A stretch of DNA of 64,000 bases from Isochrysis galbana (GCA_018136815.1 CM030941.1:672939-736938); one strand, 5' to 3'. Numbered from the stretch's first letter, positions 19,301 through 28,830 are shown. Translations and numbers: made by a program. Notes: generated by a model not told the origin, from the letters alone.

Positions 19301-22300
19301 GGGCCCACGAGGGGCAAATCCTCATGGCTTCTGCCCCAAGCAGCAAGACTAGCAGCCCTTCCAACTGCCCGCCGCCGCCTCAACTGGTCTATCGCACTAC
19401 GGACTCCATCTGCGTGCGGCCTTGCCAGTATACTCCACCTAAGGGAGCTGATGTGACGTCCTGTGCTGTGTTTGCGAAAGTGGCGGCTGCTGAGATCTCC
19501 GTCTCGACCAACAATACGGAGTACGCGGGCTCTGGCGAAAAGATTGCTCTGGAGCTGGAAACGAGTCTAGAGGAGCCGCTCCGTGGCTGTGTCGTTCTGA
19601 GTGGGCTACCGCCCGCGGCATCAATTGTTTTTGCGGCAGCAGGCTATGGTCCGGACGGCAAGATGGTCGGCGGAATTGGGAAGACATCGTATGAAGTGTT
19701 GACATCTTTACCGCTTCCGCGCTGCCTTCAATGGGGCTATCTTGCCCGTGTAGCTGCCCAGCTTAACGTGAAAGCTGTTGTGCACCGTGCGTCGCAAAAG
19801 GTGTTGGCGTCCTTCGTCGAGAAGGACGAGGACGCCAACGACTGGGAAATATCACCCTTGCTCCGTTGGAGGCTCGCAGTCCGCGCGGTCGGCCATTCTT
19901 CTCCAGCCGAGCTGCGGACTGCGGCGCAAGCATTTCTTGTAGAAGCTGCCTTCACCACTGTATCGGGGGCGGGAGCTTCTGCCCAGACTCCCGTTCGAGG
20001 GCAGAAGGTGGCTTTAGGTCGCGCTCAACTCGAAATCCTGGCGCTTCAGCTAGCACTGGCTGCCGGTGACAGTGCGCTTGCTGCGTGTGCCGCACAAGCG
20101 GCGTTCCACTCCCTGGTCCCGCTGCTGCGAGCCGGGCAATGCTCCACTTTCCTTATTCAGCCTCTCTCGGCGTGCCTCGCCGCACTCTCCGTGCTACCGA
20201 CCCGGGCTCTGACCTCAATTCAAGGCGGTGCCCACCTGCTGGCTCGACTTGGGTTTGAGACCTCGCAGCTCGCTGCCGCGGCGCGACTTTCGGGCCTTGC
20301 CACCCAAGCTCCTGCGATAGCGAACAAGCTCATCGGCTCCGAGGAGGAAGGGGCCAGCACCCCCAAGGCCTCCGAGACAACCAGTGCAAATTGCCGCGGA
20401 GACGGGCTTATGAGGACCATCTTCAGCAAATGGCTCGCATCCCACACGCACTTGGCTGCAGCTGTAGGAAACATACGGGAATTTCCGGGACGCGAGATTC
20501 GTGACGCGCTGGCGCGGTCCGCTGATGAAGCCGCCGCACTCTTATCAAGCATTGAGGCGGACGAGTGCCATTTTGAGTTCACGGTGCAAGTCTGCCAAGG
20601 CATGCTTGCGGCTAGCCCGACACCGAATACCGTAGCCAAAATTCGGCAAGCACTCGCCCACGCCTCTGAGCTAGCACGAGGTGCTTCTATTGTACAGCCC
20701 CTCTTCCGTCGTGTTGTGCTGGCAAAGGAGACCGCTGCTAGTTTGGAGCCGATGCCAGAGGTCTTGGAGAGCGAGGAAGGTAAGGACGAGGCCGCCCGTC
20801 ATCAGCTTGGGTTGTCCTTGGCAACGCTATTACGTGCCGCATGGCTCTATGTAAAGGAACGCAGGTCCGCGCGCGCGCATCGTGATACCGTGCTCCCGTG
20901 GCGGGCCCACTCAAAGCTTGTGCTTGCGCGCTGTGCCGCCATTTCGCCCGATCAACCACCTCTAGCAGGTGGCGAGGCTGACCTAGAGGAACAGGGAGTT
21001 AGTGAGGACCAAGCGAATGAAGATAGGATTGCTATGGACCCGTCGCTTTTCGATGGTCTCGATGTGCTCGCCGAGTGCTCACGTGCATCAGTGCTAGCTT
21101 TACGCGCAAAGTGCCCAATGATTGTGCTCCAAGCAGTTGCCATGATGATGAACTTTTATTCAAGCCTGCCCATCGCGACCTTGGCATCGCGAGCGTTCAA
21201 TGGCTTCGACCCGCAACTGCGGCCATCAAACCTGCACGACGCACTAGATCCAATGCCCGTCGTTCCCGACAAAGCATGGCAAATCTTGCTCACTGGGACG
21301 AATTCAGTGCTCGGAGTTCTTGCCACCATGCGCGAAGGTCACCCACTGGGCGGAAGTGACAGGACGAGCTTGACTTTGATCGGTGCGTCCGCGGCAAACC
21401 TTGACGATGCAGCCTCGGATGGGGACGAGAACGAGTCCCTAGCCTTGGCCCCCGACGGCTGGTTCGAGCTCCGTGACACGACAAGCGACACGGGATTGCT
21501 CGATTATGCTTGGGTTGTCCGCATGGTACGCATCACCTTGCACTGGTTGCAGCTTGGCCGTCAGTGGCACAAGCAGGAAAGGCTCGCCCTAACATTTGAT
21601 TATCTCACGGATGGCAAGTACAACTCGGAAATCTTGCCATTCCTCGCACAAGCGCAAGAAAAGCTCCATGGCACAGAATCGGCGGACGGAGAGCCTACCC
21701 CTGCAATCAAGCAGCTTTCCATCCAGGTAGCACGCACAACATCAGCCTGCGCTACCTCGCTCGAGAAGTGCCGCGAATTGGTGCATAACACACTTGGACC
21801 ACACGATGGCGACATGAGTGTAGAAAAGAGTGAAGCTTTCGCCTTGGTTCATCGTGCATACGCAGAGTGCATCTCAAAATGTCGTGATGAAGGCGAAACT
21901 AAACTGCTGATCGAGGCGCTCATCGAGCTAGGTGAGCTGCGTCTGCGCTCTGGACAAGCAAAAAAAGCAGCAGAGGCATGGCGTCAGGCCTTGGATTCAA
22001 CACTTGGTCAGCTAGACGTGATTCTGTCATGGCGGGATCTGATTGAATTTCAAAGTGCGGACGGCAGTACATTCCTTGCTTCGTACGGGGTTGTGGTCAC
22101 CGGCCGCGCTCTTACCCTTTGTTGTGCACTTGCAATGCACTCATCGCGACGTGACCTCGAGATGCGGCTGGAGTATGCACTGTTCAGTGCTGCCCTCGCG
22201 CGCGCGCTCTTTGCGGGTTCAGCGGTGCATCCGTCACGCAACATTGAGTTTGCAGGATACCGCTTGCGCGAGTTGTGGCCTGGGGCCCAGCCCTTTGAGG

Positions 22301-25059
22301 CGTACACGTACAACACTCTGCGGTTCTTGGAAACCCTCCAGGCCACTGCAACCAGCTTACTGCAGTACGACCTCGGTCTGCAGACTCTACCATTGCTGTC
22401 GCTGTACAAGCATTTAGCGACAGATATCTGCCGTGATCCTATGCATTCACTTTCAGCCGATGTACTCACGGCTGAGGCGCTTACGGCTGTTGGACAGATC
22501 CGCCACGCCCTGGACACTCTTGGAGCAGCCTATGCAGGCGCCGACCTTCCTCGCGATTCTCTTGAAATGCCGGCGGCGGCATCCAACTACGTTCGGCCGC
22601 CTTCTTTCCGTGAACATGAGCCCCCCGACGGAGAAGCGAACGCTGATGCGATGGCTGCACTTGTTGGGCTCGTGCCTGCCGAGCACATTTCTCTCATGTT
22701 CGACAAATTGTTTCTCGCGCGACTGGACCTTGCTCGTGTCGCCCTCCTCCTACGCCTTTCACTGAGCTCACCACGGGCATCATTGGGCAACGCGTTGAGC
22801 AGCTTCAGCAATAGTCTGTTGTTAGCCTGCGAGGAGAAGCTAGCGGCCATTGAAGCAGGTGCAATTGTGCAAGAGCAGGCAAACAAAGATGTCTCCCTCA
22901 TGCCATTGGGAGCGCGAGATGAGGCGCGAGCGGCCATCCGATGTCAGACTCTCATGCTCCGCTCTCAGCTTTTTAGCCGTAAGGGCATGGTCACCTCTGC
23001 AGTGGCCGCTCTACGCGAGGCCATGAGCATAGCTCAGATAGCGGCAACGGCAGCACAGCCTGCAAGTGCCTTCACGGTCCTCCCGCTCATTCAGCTTTCG
23101 CCTGTCACGTGGCTACGGATGCGCCAAAGACTTGCGGAAGCGGCGCTGGCGCAAGGGCAACTGACCGCTTGTCAAGATCAGCTTCAGCTTGGCGTCACTG
23201 AGGCCCAAGCCGCGAACGAGTGTGTGACCCGTCACAGGCTACTCCTCGTGGAGCATTTTCTAAACATCCAACGCGGCGAGCTCCAGCAATCCATCTCGGG
23301 CCTGGAGGCCTGGTTCGCGATGGATTTAAAACTGGAGTGTCTCGCGCCTGACATGGCAGTTGCAGCGATACAGCTTGCTACGCTTCAACTTGCCGTGAGC
23401 AGTCTGACAAGCTCGGAGGCGGACTTTGCAAGAGGTGCAAATGCGGCCGGTGTACTTCTGCGTCGTGCAATCAAAATGCTTTCCGTCTCAGCAATCGAGC
23501 ATGGGCTGCCGTCGAGTGAGCGGTGGCCGTGTCTTGAGCAGAGCTCTAGTCCGGGGGCGGCCAAAGGGATGGCAGAGGTGCCGGCTCTTCGGAACCTTTA
23601 TGTGCCAGGGGTCTCAAACATCTTTAGGGCCCGCCTCGTGCTAGGAGAGACGCTTGCGGCCTTCGCGAGCACCGATGGGCTTTCTCTTGCGTGGGATGAG
23701 CTCACTGCGGCAGCTGAGCTGATCCCTTACATCTTGTCTCCGTTGCCGTCGCTCACCGCGCGCCTGTATGTTGCTAAGGGTAAGGTAGCACGCCTTCGAG
23801 CCTTGGCTTTCTATTCGCCTACCGAGTTGAGCGCTTCCTGGGGCGGCGCCCTCTCGTCCGCCAAGGCCTCGGCGAATGCGGATGCGGTGTCTATGCATGG
23901 TGACGCAGAGTTGGCGCGGAGCCATTTAATCAAAGCGCTCGATGTGGTCACTGTCGATGGGCCTGTGGATCCGGAGTTCGAGGCAAGCATTTTGCTAGAG
24001 TTGGCTCTTCTTCATGGGGCGAAGCTTTCCAAAGGCTATGAGGACTTCCACGTGAATCTCTCGGCAGCTTATATTCTTGCCGCCGCCGCTGCCAACAAAG
24101 CCCGGCGCACTCTTTTCGTCGATCTGCCCTCGATGGCCGCTGCCCCACTCACGAGCTCAGTGCCTCAATCTTTGATGGAGGAGCTAAAAGAGGCGCAGGC
24201 CATCGTTGCTTCTCGGCCTGGAGCAACTGTGCCTTCCGATCAGTCGAACACCACCTCGAGGCAGCTGCTACACCTCTTGTCATCGCGCATGCGTCGAAAG
24301 CGAGCACCGGTTCTAGACGAGGATGCTAGCGAGAAATCCATCCTACTACTACAAGCTTTCCTGAAGCAAGCGTGTCCAGCTTTCGTGTCGGCGCTTTGCC
24401 CTACCGTGGCACCTGCTGAGAAGTTGGTCCCTGACGTCAAGCCGGGGCTCGTGTGCATTCAATGGTACGCCGCTCTAGTGCCAGGCTGCAAAAGCCCATT
24501 CGACCCTCATCCAGCCTTAGTGACGAATCTCATACAGCATGTTGCTCGATCAACTTCTCACGACCCATGTTTTGATCCTCCGCTGGCTCGCAGGATGGCA
24601 ACACGGCCAGGCGAAACGAGGACCACCATGCTATACGTATTGCACAAGCCTTCTGTGTCACAAGATGGCTTAGAGGTCGGATCTTTGACCCTTCCGACTG
24701 CAGCGCTGAGCTCGGTCGCAACATTGCTCCAAGAAGCCAACGGCAGGCAAATTGAGCCTTCCATAACGCCCATCTCATTGAGGAATGAGTGTCCGTCGGC
24801 GAACGAGTCGCTTCAGGCTGCCGTCTTAGCTATTGCCGAACTCCTCTCCGATGCTCGTGGTCAGCCACGTCGCATTCCCGCTAGGGTTTCGATAGAAGGA
24901 GATTCGGAGTTCCAGCTAGGCGAAGGGGCCCTTGCCCACCTGACCAATCTTTTCGATCCGCAATCAGGAGGTGTCGTGGTTGACGAGAAGTTGTGCGCTT
25001 GGTTGCGGCTGCTGCTCGAGGAAGAACATCGTGGGGCTCCGTCAATCGAGGACGTGTAG
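16369..25059 (+). CDS. CFAP54: cilia- and flagella-associated protein 54 (CFAP54)
   Basis: A 2,896-residue protein in a single uninterrupted exon. CFAP54 is a large scaffold of the C1d projection of the ciliary central pair apparatus and is needed for motility. The N-terminal CFAP54 domain is clear: LESYKPKL, LGELLLELNELEAAR-like helices, then EPLYWVVFNGTVLCYRLCRP (about residues 149-168), ALESMLPLLQSRFLGWRVRV, and TALCHAYEASGSFSGAKRAV. The rest is mostly alpha-helical, Ala/Leu-rich sequence with TPR-like helix pairs, as expected for the family, plus an Ala/Glu-rich low-complexity insert (about residues 350-420). Length is close to animal and algal CFAP54 (about 3,000). I chose the ATG at 16369; the upstream 17 codons in the same frame lack an ATG. 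The stop is TAG at 25057. Its presence implies the organism, at some life stage, makes motile flagella. The absence of introns is odd for this genome. Confidence 0.92.
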   Translation: MAQHEAERAFRTELDRLHASASRRGPAALKATLKSKLLHLLESYKPKLSAGTHQAAMLEAGELLLELNELEAARTHCFERIRQLAQDDGLAASGQQALTQRARAEFGAVESSFLSLMERDPNLYKSASAAALSSLLARARAAIALCTPHEPLYWVVFNGTVLCYRLCRPALSPERAAITIETLGFCALALESMLPLLQSRFLGWRVRVYTALCHAYEASGSFSGAKRAVAHVLEKMEEIGRLSRHDPVPPTKRSSERLAAAMRAFRALQLKYSGSSELGAPIEDLFGVETAHQISSLLELVLDYGVSSKRVIGPASPQNTDAAGEVPRSQLGQEALAAALRIADPLVTLMAEPAKLADTMRASGGTAKEKEAAATEGASVTPAAETAVTNEDDDPAARAAKEEAAAAMDAAANAATTAAEKLPLSLQADLMRELFRAGNWEAVDRLLPPTVARAATALDTVSALAASAATLDSDAKDGTVAFGNSMTAPVALASGGVKQRAAADTMDGTESTVEFPVETAGEVDSAVIWAELQLMQLVRALRVAQEDSSPAKVRAAVLDLARLLEACRSRPLSAAIDSRPDEFGDAALLLWSECATSLTAADEADAAQGVLSPIGAPQSLAHRVLTVRLRPKTSADGPRLAAALAQLTERDSSFSYKISQDGSAYLSGQGELALRVACDRLAQGLKTGKDQGIDVGALLAPVKQSSVSSETALGPDGALTLRRPSLNAAGNVFSDAGARSDDVGDKGAQDAVVLHETLRAAYWTITRAGLRDTQLCATMGLRLASIQCERGAYAEAVSTCRHAIAEIEKARSIMVVELAEAGIGGVPSASAATVLQSLEGASPFSSSKDGLQQALACVHTDLLVWLFRAELALALTKSEAVSRRKFETTRAVQMKRRSHRHIYGRQWEVDRKREAAEDAAIVPLPSHSAAREAQLLAEFEHNPYAKAILLMEMAPYRQGAKERAAVLAEAVEVLERARAHEGQILMASAPSSKTSSPSNCPPPPQLVYRTTDSICVRPCQYTPPKGADVTSCAVFAKVAAAEISVSTNNTEYAGSGEKIALELETSLEEPLRGCVVLSGLPPAASIVFAAAGYGPDGKMVGGIGKTSYEVLTSLPLPRCLQWGYLARVAAQLNVKAVVHRASQKVLASFVEKDEDANDWEISPLLRWRLAVRAVGHSSPAELRTAAQAFLVEAAFTTVSGAGASAQTPVRGQKVALGRAQLEILALQLALAAGDSALAACAAQAAFHSLVPLLRAGQCSTFLIQPLSACLAALSVLPTRALTSIQGGAHLLARLGFETSQLAAAARLSGLATQAPAIANKLIGSEEEGASTPKASETTSANCRGDGLMRTIFSKWLASHTHLAAAVGNIREFPGREIRDALARSADEAAALLSSIEADECHFEFTVQVCQGMLAASPTPNTVAKIRQALAHASELARGASIVQPLFRRVVLAKETAASLEPMPEVLESEEGKDEAARHQLGLSLATLLRAAWLYVKERRSARAHRDTVLPWRAHSKLVLARCAAISPDQPPLAGGEADLEEQGVSEDQANEDRIAMDPSLFDGLDVLAECSRASVLALRAKCPMIVLQAVAMMMNFYSSLPIATLASRAFNGFDPQLRPSNLHDALDPMPVVPDKAWQILLTGTNSVLGVLATMREGHPLGGSDRTSLTLIGASAANLDDAASDGDENESLALAPDGWFELRDTTSDTGLLDYAWVVRMVRITLHWLQLGRQWHKQERLALTFDYLTDGKYNSEILPFLAQAQEKLHGTESADGEPTPAIKQLSIQVARTTSACATSLEKCRELVHNTLGPHDGDMSVEKSEAFALVHRAYAECISKCRDEGETKLLIEALIELGELRLRSGQAKKAAEAWRQALDSTLGQLDVILSWRDLIEFQSADGSTFLASYGVVVTGRALTLCCALAMHSSRRDLEMRLEYALFSAALARALFAGSAVHPSRNIEFAGYRLRELWPGAQPFEAYTYNTLRFLETLQATATSLLQYDLGLQTLPLLSLYKHLATDICRDPMHSLSADVLTAEALTAVGQIRHALDTLGAAYAGADLPRDSLEMPAAASNYVRPPSFREHEPPDGEANADAMAALVGLVPAEHISLMFDKLFLARLDLARVALLLRLSLSSPRASLGNALSSFSNSLLLACEEKLAAIEAGAIVQEQANKDVSLMPLGARDEARAAIRCQTLMLRSQLFSRKGMVTSAVAALREAMSIAQIAATAAQPASAFTVLPLIQLSPVTWLRMRQRLAEAALAQGQLTACQDQLQLGVTEAQAANECVTRHRLLLVEHFLNIQRGELQQSISGLEAWFAMDLKLECLAPDMAVAAIQLATLQLAVSSLTSSEADFARGANAAGVLLRRAIKMLSVSAIEHGLPSSERWPCLEQSSSPGAAKGMAEVPALRNLYVPGVSNIFRARLVLGETLAAFASTDGLSLAWDELTAAAELIPYILSPLPSLTARLYVAKGKVARLRALAFYSPTELSASWGGALSSAKASANADAVSMHGDAELARSHLIKALDVVTVDGPVDPEFEASILLELALLHGAKLSKGYEDFHVNLSAAYILAAAAANKARRTLFVDLPSMAAAPLTSSVPQSLMEELKEAQAIVASRPGATVPSDQSNTTSRQLLHLLSSRMRRKRAPVLDEDASEKSILLLQAFLKQACPAFVSALCPTVAPAEKLVPDVKPGLVCIQWYAALVPGCKSPFDPHPALVTNLIQHVARSTSHDPCFDPPLARRMATRPGETRTTMLYVLHKPSVSQDGLEVGSLTLPTAALSSVATLLQEANGRQIEPSITPISLRNECPSANESLQAAVLAIAELLSDARGQPRRIPARVSIEGDSEFQLGEGALAHLTNLFDPQSGGVVVDEKLCAWLRLLLEEEHRGAPSIEDV

Positions 25060-25254
25060 ACCACAAAAAGCTCCTTTCACGGGATCGAGATGGGTGGGAC
25101 GGAGCACCAATTCACGTTCTCAAGATGGGTGCATTGGGCACCCAAATTGCCAGTCCTAAACACCAACGTACTACGTATCATCCGTGACGTGCTGACAGTG
25201 ACAATCTTTGGTGGCATCAGAGTTTTCTTGTCCCATAGTATAGGGGGGTCAAAC
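25060..25254. other. short 3' region of CFAP54
   Basis: No gene. A degenerate transposon end TAGGGGGGTCAAACAGG lies at 25241-25257. Confidence 0.45.
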
Positions 25255-25570
25255 AGGTTTTCTTATTAAAAACTTTTAATATTCTTACCGCACTCGCGGC
25301 GAATGGAACCACTACCTACTACACGTAGTACGTAGCATACTTTCTACACCCCCACTCCCCCGGCCCTTCTCCCCGCGCCATCAGGCGGCTCCCCCCGTAC
25401 ACTACTAGGGGGATCGGGGTGAAGGGCTTAGATATGGTCCAGCGGCCCGCGCCTCCCCCCGATGATCTTTCCCCCCCCTTCCTCCTGTGTCTCCGTGTGG
25501 GCGGCCGACTCTGTCCCGACTATTCCTGTAAACAGGAGCGGGACTTACCGATTTTTCGGTGGGCGGAGCA
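25255..25570 (+). repeat. dispersed repeat family R1, copy 1
   Basis: Edged by the perfect palindrome ATTAAAA-AC-TTTTAAT (25265-25280), then TTACCGCACTCGCGGCGAAT and about 290 bases ending AACAGGAGCGGGACTTACCG. Close copies: 46262-46570 and 46876-47095; a remnant is at 6765-6830. Confidence 0.8.
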
Positions 25571-25985
25571 ATTGCTCCGCCCACCCCCTTCTCCGCGCGC
25601 TCTCTCCCCTCTCCTGCGGCACGCGCGATGGCGCGCCTGCGGCAGGCCTCCAGCTGCCCTCTGGCGCCCCCTGGAGGCTCCTGGAGGCCAGCTCAGGGGG
25701 CAGAGGAGGCTGGGGCTGGGCCCTGGCCTCCCCTGCCTCTCCCTCGCTGGCGCTCCTGAGCTCCTGGGGCCCCCACGCTGCACCTGTCTGCCTGTCGACC
25801 AGGGGGGGAGGGGGGTTGGAGCAATGGGCTGGTCACGAGGGGCCAGGATGGGCGAATGGGGCGAGCCTGTGGGGAAGGGAGTGGGTCAGTAGGGCAGTGG
25901 CCTCCTGGCAAGCCATCAGGCGTGCCAGGAGGATGGGTGGTGGGTGGTTCCTCCCCCATGGCAGGGGGCTCGACTCGGCTCCGCT
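25571..25985 (-). repeat. dispersed repeat family R2, reverse copy
   Basis: Contains TGCCTCTCCCTCGCTGGCGC (25734) and the GGCAAGCCATCAGGCGTGCC block (25909) of the R2 family in the same order as the reverse strand of 35830-36130. Confidence 0.65.
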
Positions 25986-26029
25986 CGACTCGACATGATT
26001 CCCCTATTGATATCGTCCGTCCGGGGAGT

Positions 26030-26395
26030 TTCCATTGAATTTTCGGCCGGTCGGCACTTCGCTAGCGCCGCCGAGACCCTTGGGTGCTTGGCATAGCCTG
26101 CTACGGCCCAAAAGCGGGCTCGGGCCCGATTCCAGAGCTCGGGCGTCAGCAGCCTGTTGTCCCCCATGGGGGGGACCAGCATGCAGCATGGCTGCCATGG
26201 GTGGTGTGGCCGGGGCCACGGGCCGTGTGGCGCGACCGGGGTCGCACGCACCTGCTCGGCCTCAGCGGGCGGACGCGGCCGCTTCGACAGCGTCTGCTCC
26301 ATGGGGGCTGGGGGGCCGCCCTCGGCGGGGGGCCAGAAGGAGAGCGGCGGCGCGCTCCATGGTCCATGGCAACTGACTACAAAGTTAGTTGAAGT
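26030..26395 (-). repeat. GC-rich repeat ending in a palindrome
   Basis: Right edge: CGCGCTCCATGGTCCATGG followed by CAACTGACT / AGTTAGTTG (26370-26378 and 26383-26391, one mismatch). Same edge design as at 8880 and 56475. No gene inside. Confidence 0.5.
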
Positions 26396-26623
26396 TAGAG
26401 GGCCAGAGCCATGCGTGAGGCGAGAATTTAAGAGACATTTTCTTGGTGCTGCCGCAAGATGTGACTGGATCCCCCGCCCACAACCCCACTCCTCTCACGA
26501 AATTTAGATTTAGAGGAGAGACGAGTTGTCGAGAGACCGCGCGGATTGCTGGAGTGTCGCGTGCGCCTGACTCACACCATCGACAACGAAAATAAAGCAC
26601 ATGCAAGGGTCGTTCTACAATTA

Positions 26624-27448
26624 TCACAATAAGTCTCCAAGGTCGGCGATGATTGATCTCAGCCGATGGTTTGGCACAACAGTTGGATTGGCAAGTACGG
26701 CTCCTGTCATTGGCGACGTCCGGTGGGTTAAAAGCCATCTCTCAATGGCCTCACGCTCGTATGAGTGCCCATCTGCCGCGATGACAGGGTCCATCATTAT
26801 ATCCATAGTGATCGGGCAGCGCAGGTCGCGAAGCAATGCCGCCCCGTGCCCATCAGCTGCAGAAGCAACGGTCTGATTGTGCAATGTGTTATACCGTCTG
26901 CGCTCGGCGGCATCAGCAGCAGCCGCAGTCATCAAGGACCTTGAGATCGCAGGCGATTCGCCCAGGTTGCGGAGCCGTTCTTCCACATGAGCGTTCTGGG
27001 CACGCCTCGCTTCTCGTCGTAATCTAAGCTCTCGCCGGAATCGGATCAGCGCGCGCCAGAGAGATAGAGAGAAAAAGGAGCCGATCGCCATGAAGATGTC
27101 CATTGGCCCATTGAGGGCGAAGAAGAGGAGATCTGATCCCTCTTCCTTGAAGAAGCACTCTGCGATAATGAAGAAGCCGAGCACGAGCGAGAGCCCCGAC
27201 GAGCCGACGAAATGCATCGAGATCATCCACGGGCGGCACTCTCTTGACCCGAGAAATCCGAAGAGCGCCGCCAGTACGAAGAAGGGCTGCATCGCGAGGA
27301 GCGCGGGTGTGCGCCGCATCGCGCCGATGGAAGCGAGAGAGAGTGAGAGCCCGATCTGAATCGTGCACACTGCCATCACCACCCGGCGCCGCTGCAGCAT
27401 CCAGCCCTCGTTGACGTCATAGATCGAGACCGTCTCGTCGCTCACCAT
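26624..27448 (-). CDS. membrane-anchored U-box E3 ubiquitin ligase
   Basis: A 274-residue, single-exon protein with four transmembrane helices in the N-terminal half (about residues 25-43, 50-66, 76-96, 105-130) and a C-terminal U-box (about residues 205-270). The U-box reads LRCPITMDIMMDPVIAADGH, then SYEREAIERWL, SPMTGAVL and PNHRLRSII. It has the CPI start, DPV-x-A-x-DGHSYER core and P-N-x-x-L-R end that bind E2 enzymes without zinc. A basic Arg-rich linker follows the last helix. The role would be ubiquitination at a membrane, perhaps ER or plastid-surrounding membranes (inference). The ATG at 27448 is preceded by AGAGTACTCT at 27481-27490, a motif shared with other gene starts. U-box proteins with a multi-pass anchor of this kind are less common than those with ARM or TPR repeats. 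Confidence 0.88.
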   Translation of the reverse strand: MVSDETVSIYDVNEGWMLQRRRVVMAVCTIQIGLSLSLASIGAMRRTPALLAMQPFFVLAALFGFLGSRECRPWMISMHFVGSSGLSLVLGFFIIAECFFKEEGSDLLFFALNGPMDIFMAIGSFFSLSLWRALIRFRRELRLRREARRAQNAHVEERLRNLGESPAISRSLMTAAAADAAERRRYNTLHNQTVASAADGHGAALLRDLRCPITMDIMMDPVIAADGHSYEREAIERWLLTHRTSPMTGAVLANPTVVPNHRLRSIIADLGDLL

Positions 27449-27480
27449 CGGCGCGCCACACCTGCCTCTACTAAAACAGT

Positions 27481-27490
27481 AGAGTACTCT
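27481..27490. promoter_or_regulatory. AGAGTACTCT motif upstream of U-box gene
   Basis: A perfect 10-bp palindrome 33 bases upstream of the U-box ATG. The same palindrome is at 56083-56092, upstream of the Rrn7-like gene. Role as a promoter element is inferred from recurrence. Confidence 0.35.
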
Positions 27491-27535
27491 AATAGTAGTA
27501 CAATAAAAGAGTAGAGACTAGAGTGTCCCAATCTT

Positions 27536-27790
27536 TAGGGCGGTCAAACAGGGCTTTTAACTTCTAAGGGTGAAAATTCACCAAGTCAAGATTGAGGTTT
27601 TATCACGAGATCTTTAGGGTATGCTAATGGTAATGGGTATATCAGGCGGAATCTTATAATAACTTATAAGAAATATGCACATTTTCGACGCCATTTCAAC
27701 ACACAGACCCGAAAACGTTTTCGCGCTCGGGTCTCGGTTATTTCACGTTTTGCTTGGCTTGGGTGAATGATTCTGGTGCGTTCGTGAGTC
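27536..27790 (+). mobile_element. orphan transposon end TAGGGCGGTCAAACAGGG
   Basis: A perfect 18-base match to the outer end of the element at 60283, pointing right. No inverted partner is visible before 28.9 kb, so this is a truncated or solo end. Confidence 0.5.
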
Positions 27791-28320
27791 GGTGCATCCT
27801 GTGGTTTTCTGCATCGTTGTCCCGACGTCCTGTCGTCAGTCGTCATCCGTCGCTCTCGCTCTCGTCGCTCTCGCTCTCGTAACACTCGTACCCTACAAAC
27901 TCGCCTCGCCTCACCAGCCCCTGCCAACACAGCCCTTCTCTCACTCACCCTCGCCTCTCGCCTCTCGCTCGATGTCGCTTTCGCCGCCGTCCTCGCCCTC
28001 GCCCAAGCCCGCCTGCCCGCCTTCCTCTGCCGACGGGCCTCAGCCCGTCAGCGTCTCCGAAGTCTTCTCCTCCGCCGCGCCTGCCGCCGGTCTGCCTCCT
28101 TCCTCATTGCCCTCAGGCCCTATGGGCCATCCCAATTCGTCAGTTGGACCTCCAGGCATCCAAGCGAGCGCTCGTCGACGTAGTCAATCGGGCCATGGCC
28201 CTGGGCGTCGGGCCGGATCGAATCGAGGTATTCCTGCGGTGCGAGGGGCCAGGATGGATCAGTACGGGTGTGTGCGACCCTTGAGAACCAGCGTGCGACC
28301 GACCAGCGACCAGTGACCCC
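27790..28320 (+). mobile_element. LTR-retrotransposon leader and gag-like start (partial)
   Basis: The segment from CGTCATCCGTCGCTCTCGCT (27841) to the ATG at 27972 and its first codons (MSLSPPSSPSPKPACPP) is nearly identical to the minus strand of about 48540-48372. There it runs directly into a gypsy integrase. The ORF continues Pro/Ser-rich to 28316 (TGA). Read as the 5' leader and N-terminal gag-like part of a Ty3/gypsy element whose remaining sequence is missing here. Confidence 0.5.
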
Positions 28321-28554
28321 CCACCCTGCTCGCGAGAGATCTATTCTCTGCATGGCCACCACCTCCAGGCCATTCTTCGGTCGATCGCGGGCGATCGGAC
28401 GTCGCGGAAGCTCCGCGTTTCTAAGAGTGATGCGCCCTACATTCACCACTCTGATTCCTTCCCGTGAGCGCCCGCCTCAATCCTCAATCTCCCAAAATAG
28501 ACCGCCACGCGCGGGGGAAGAGAGAGGGGAGGTCACTCACCGACGCCATTATCC

Positions 28555-28830
28555 TGTCGTGGGGCGGGAGGGGGGTTGTTCGGAGGGGGGGGGGAGTTGC
28601 CGGGGCAGGCAGGGGGGACCCTGCGGAATCCTTGGACACCCTGGGGCCTGGGGAGGTGGGAAATAGTGGTTAAAATGAGTGAGTGGCCGAGCTAGGTATA
28701 GGGGATGGCGTGAGTCAGTACCGTGAGTGCGTGGTCCTTTATAGCTAGCGGTAGTAGCCTGAATCTTCAGATATTTTTCAAGGTTTATTACCCACGTGGA
28801 GAGTGAATACACTATCACTTACCTATCACA
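28555..28830 (+). repeat. dispersed repeat family R4, copy
   Basis: Contains TGCGGAATCCTTGGACACCC (28621), shared with 62233-62252, and a right part (AAAGGACCACGCRCTCACGG on the other strand) shared with 51248-51270. Confidence 0.6.
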
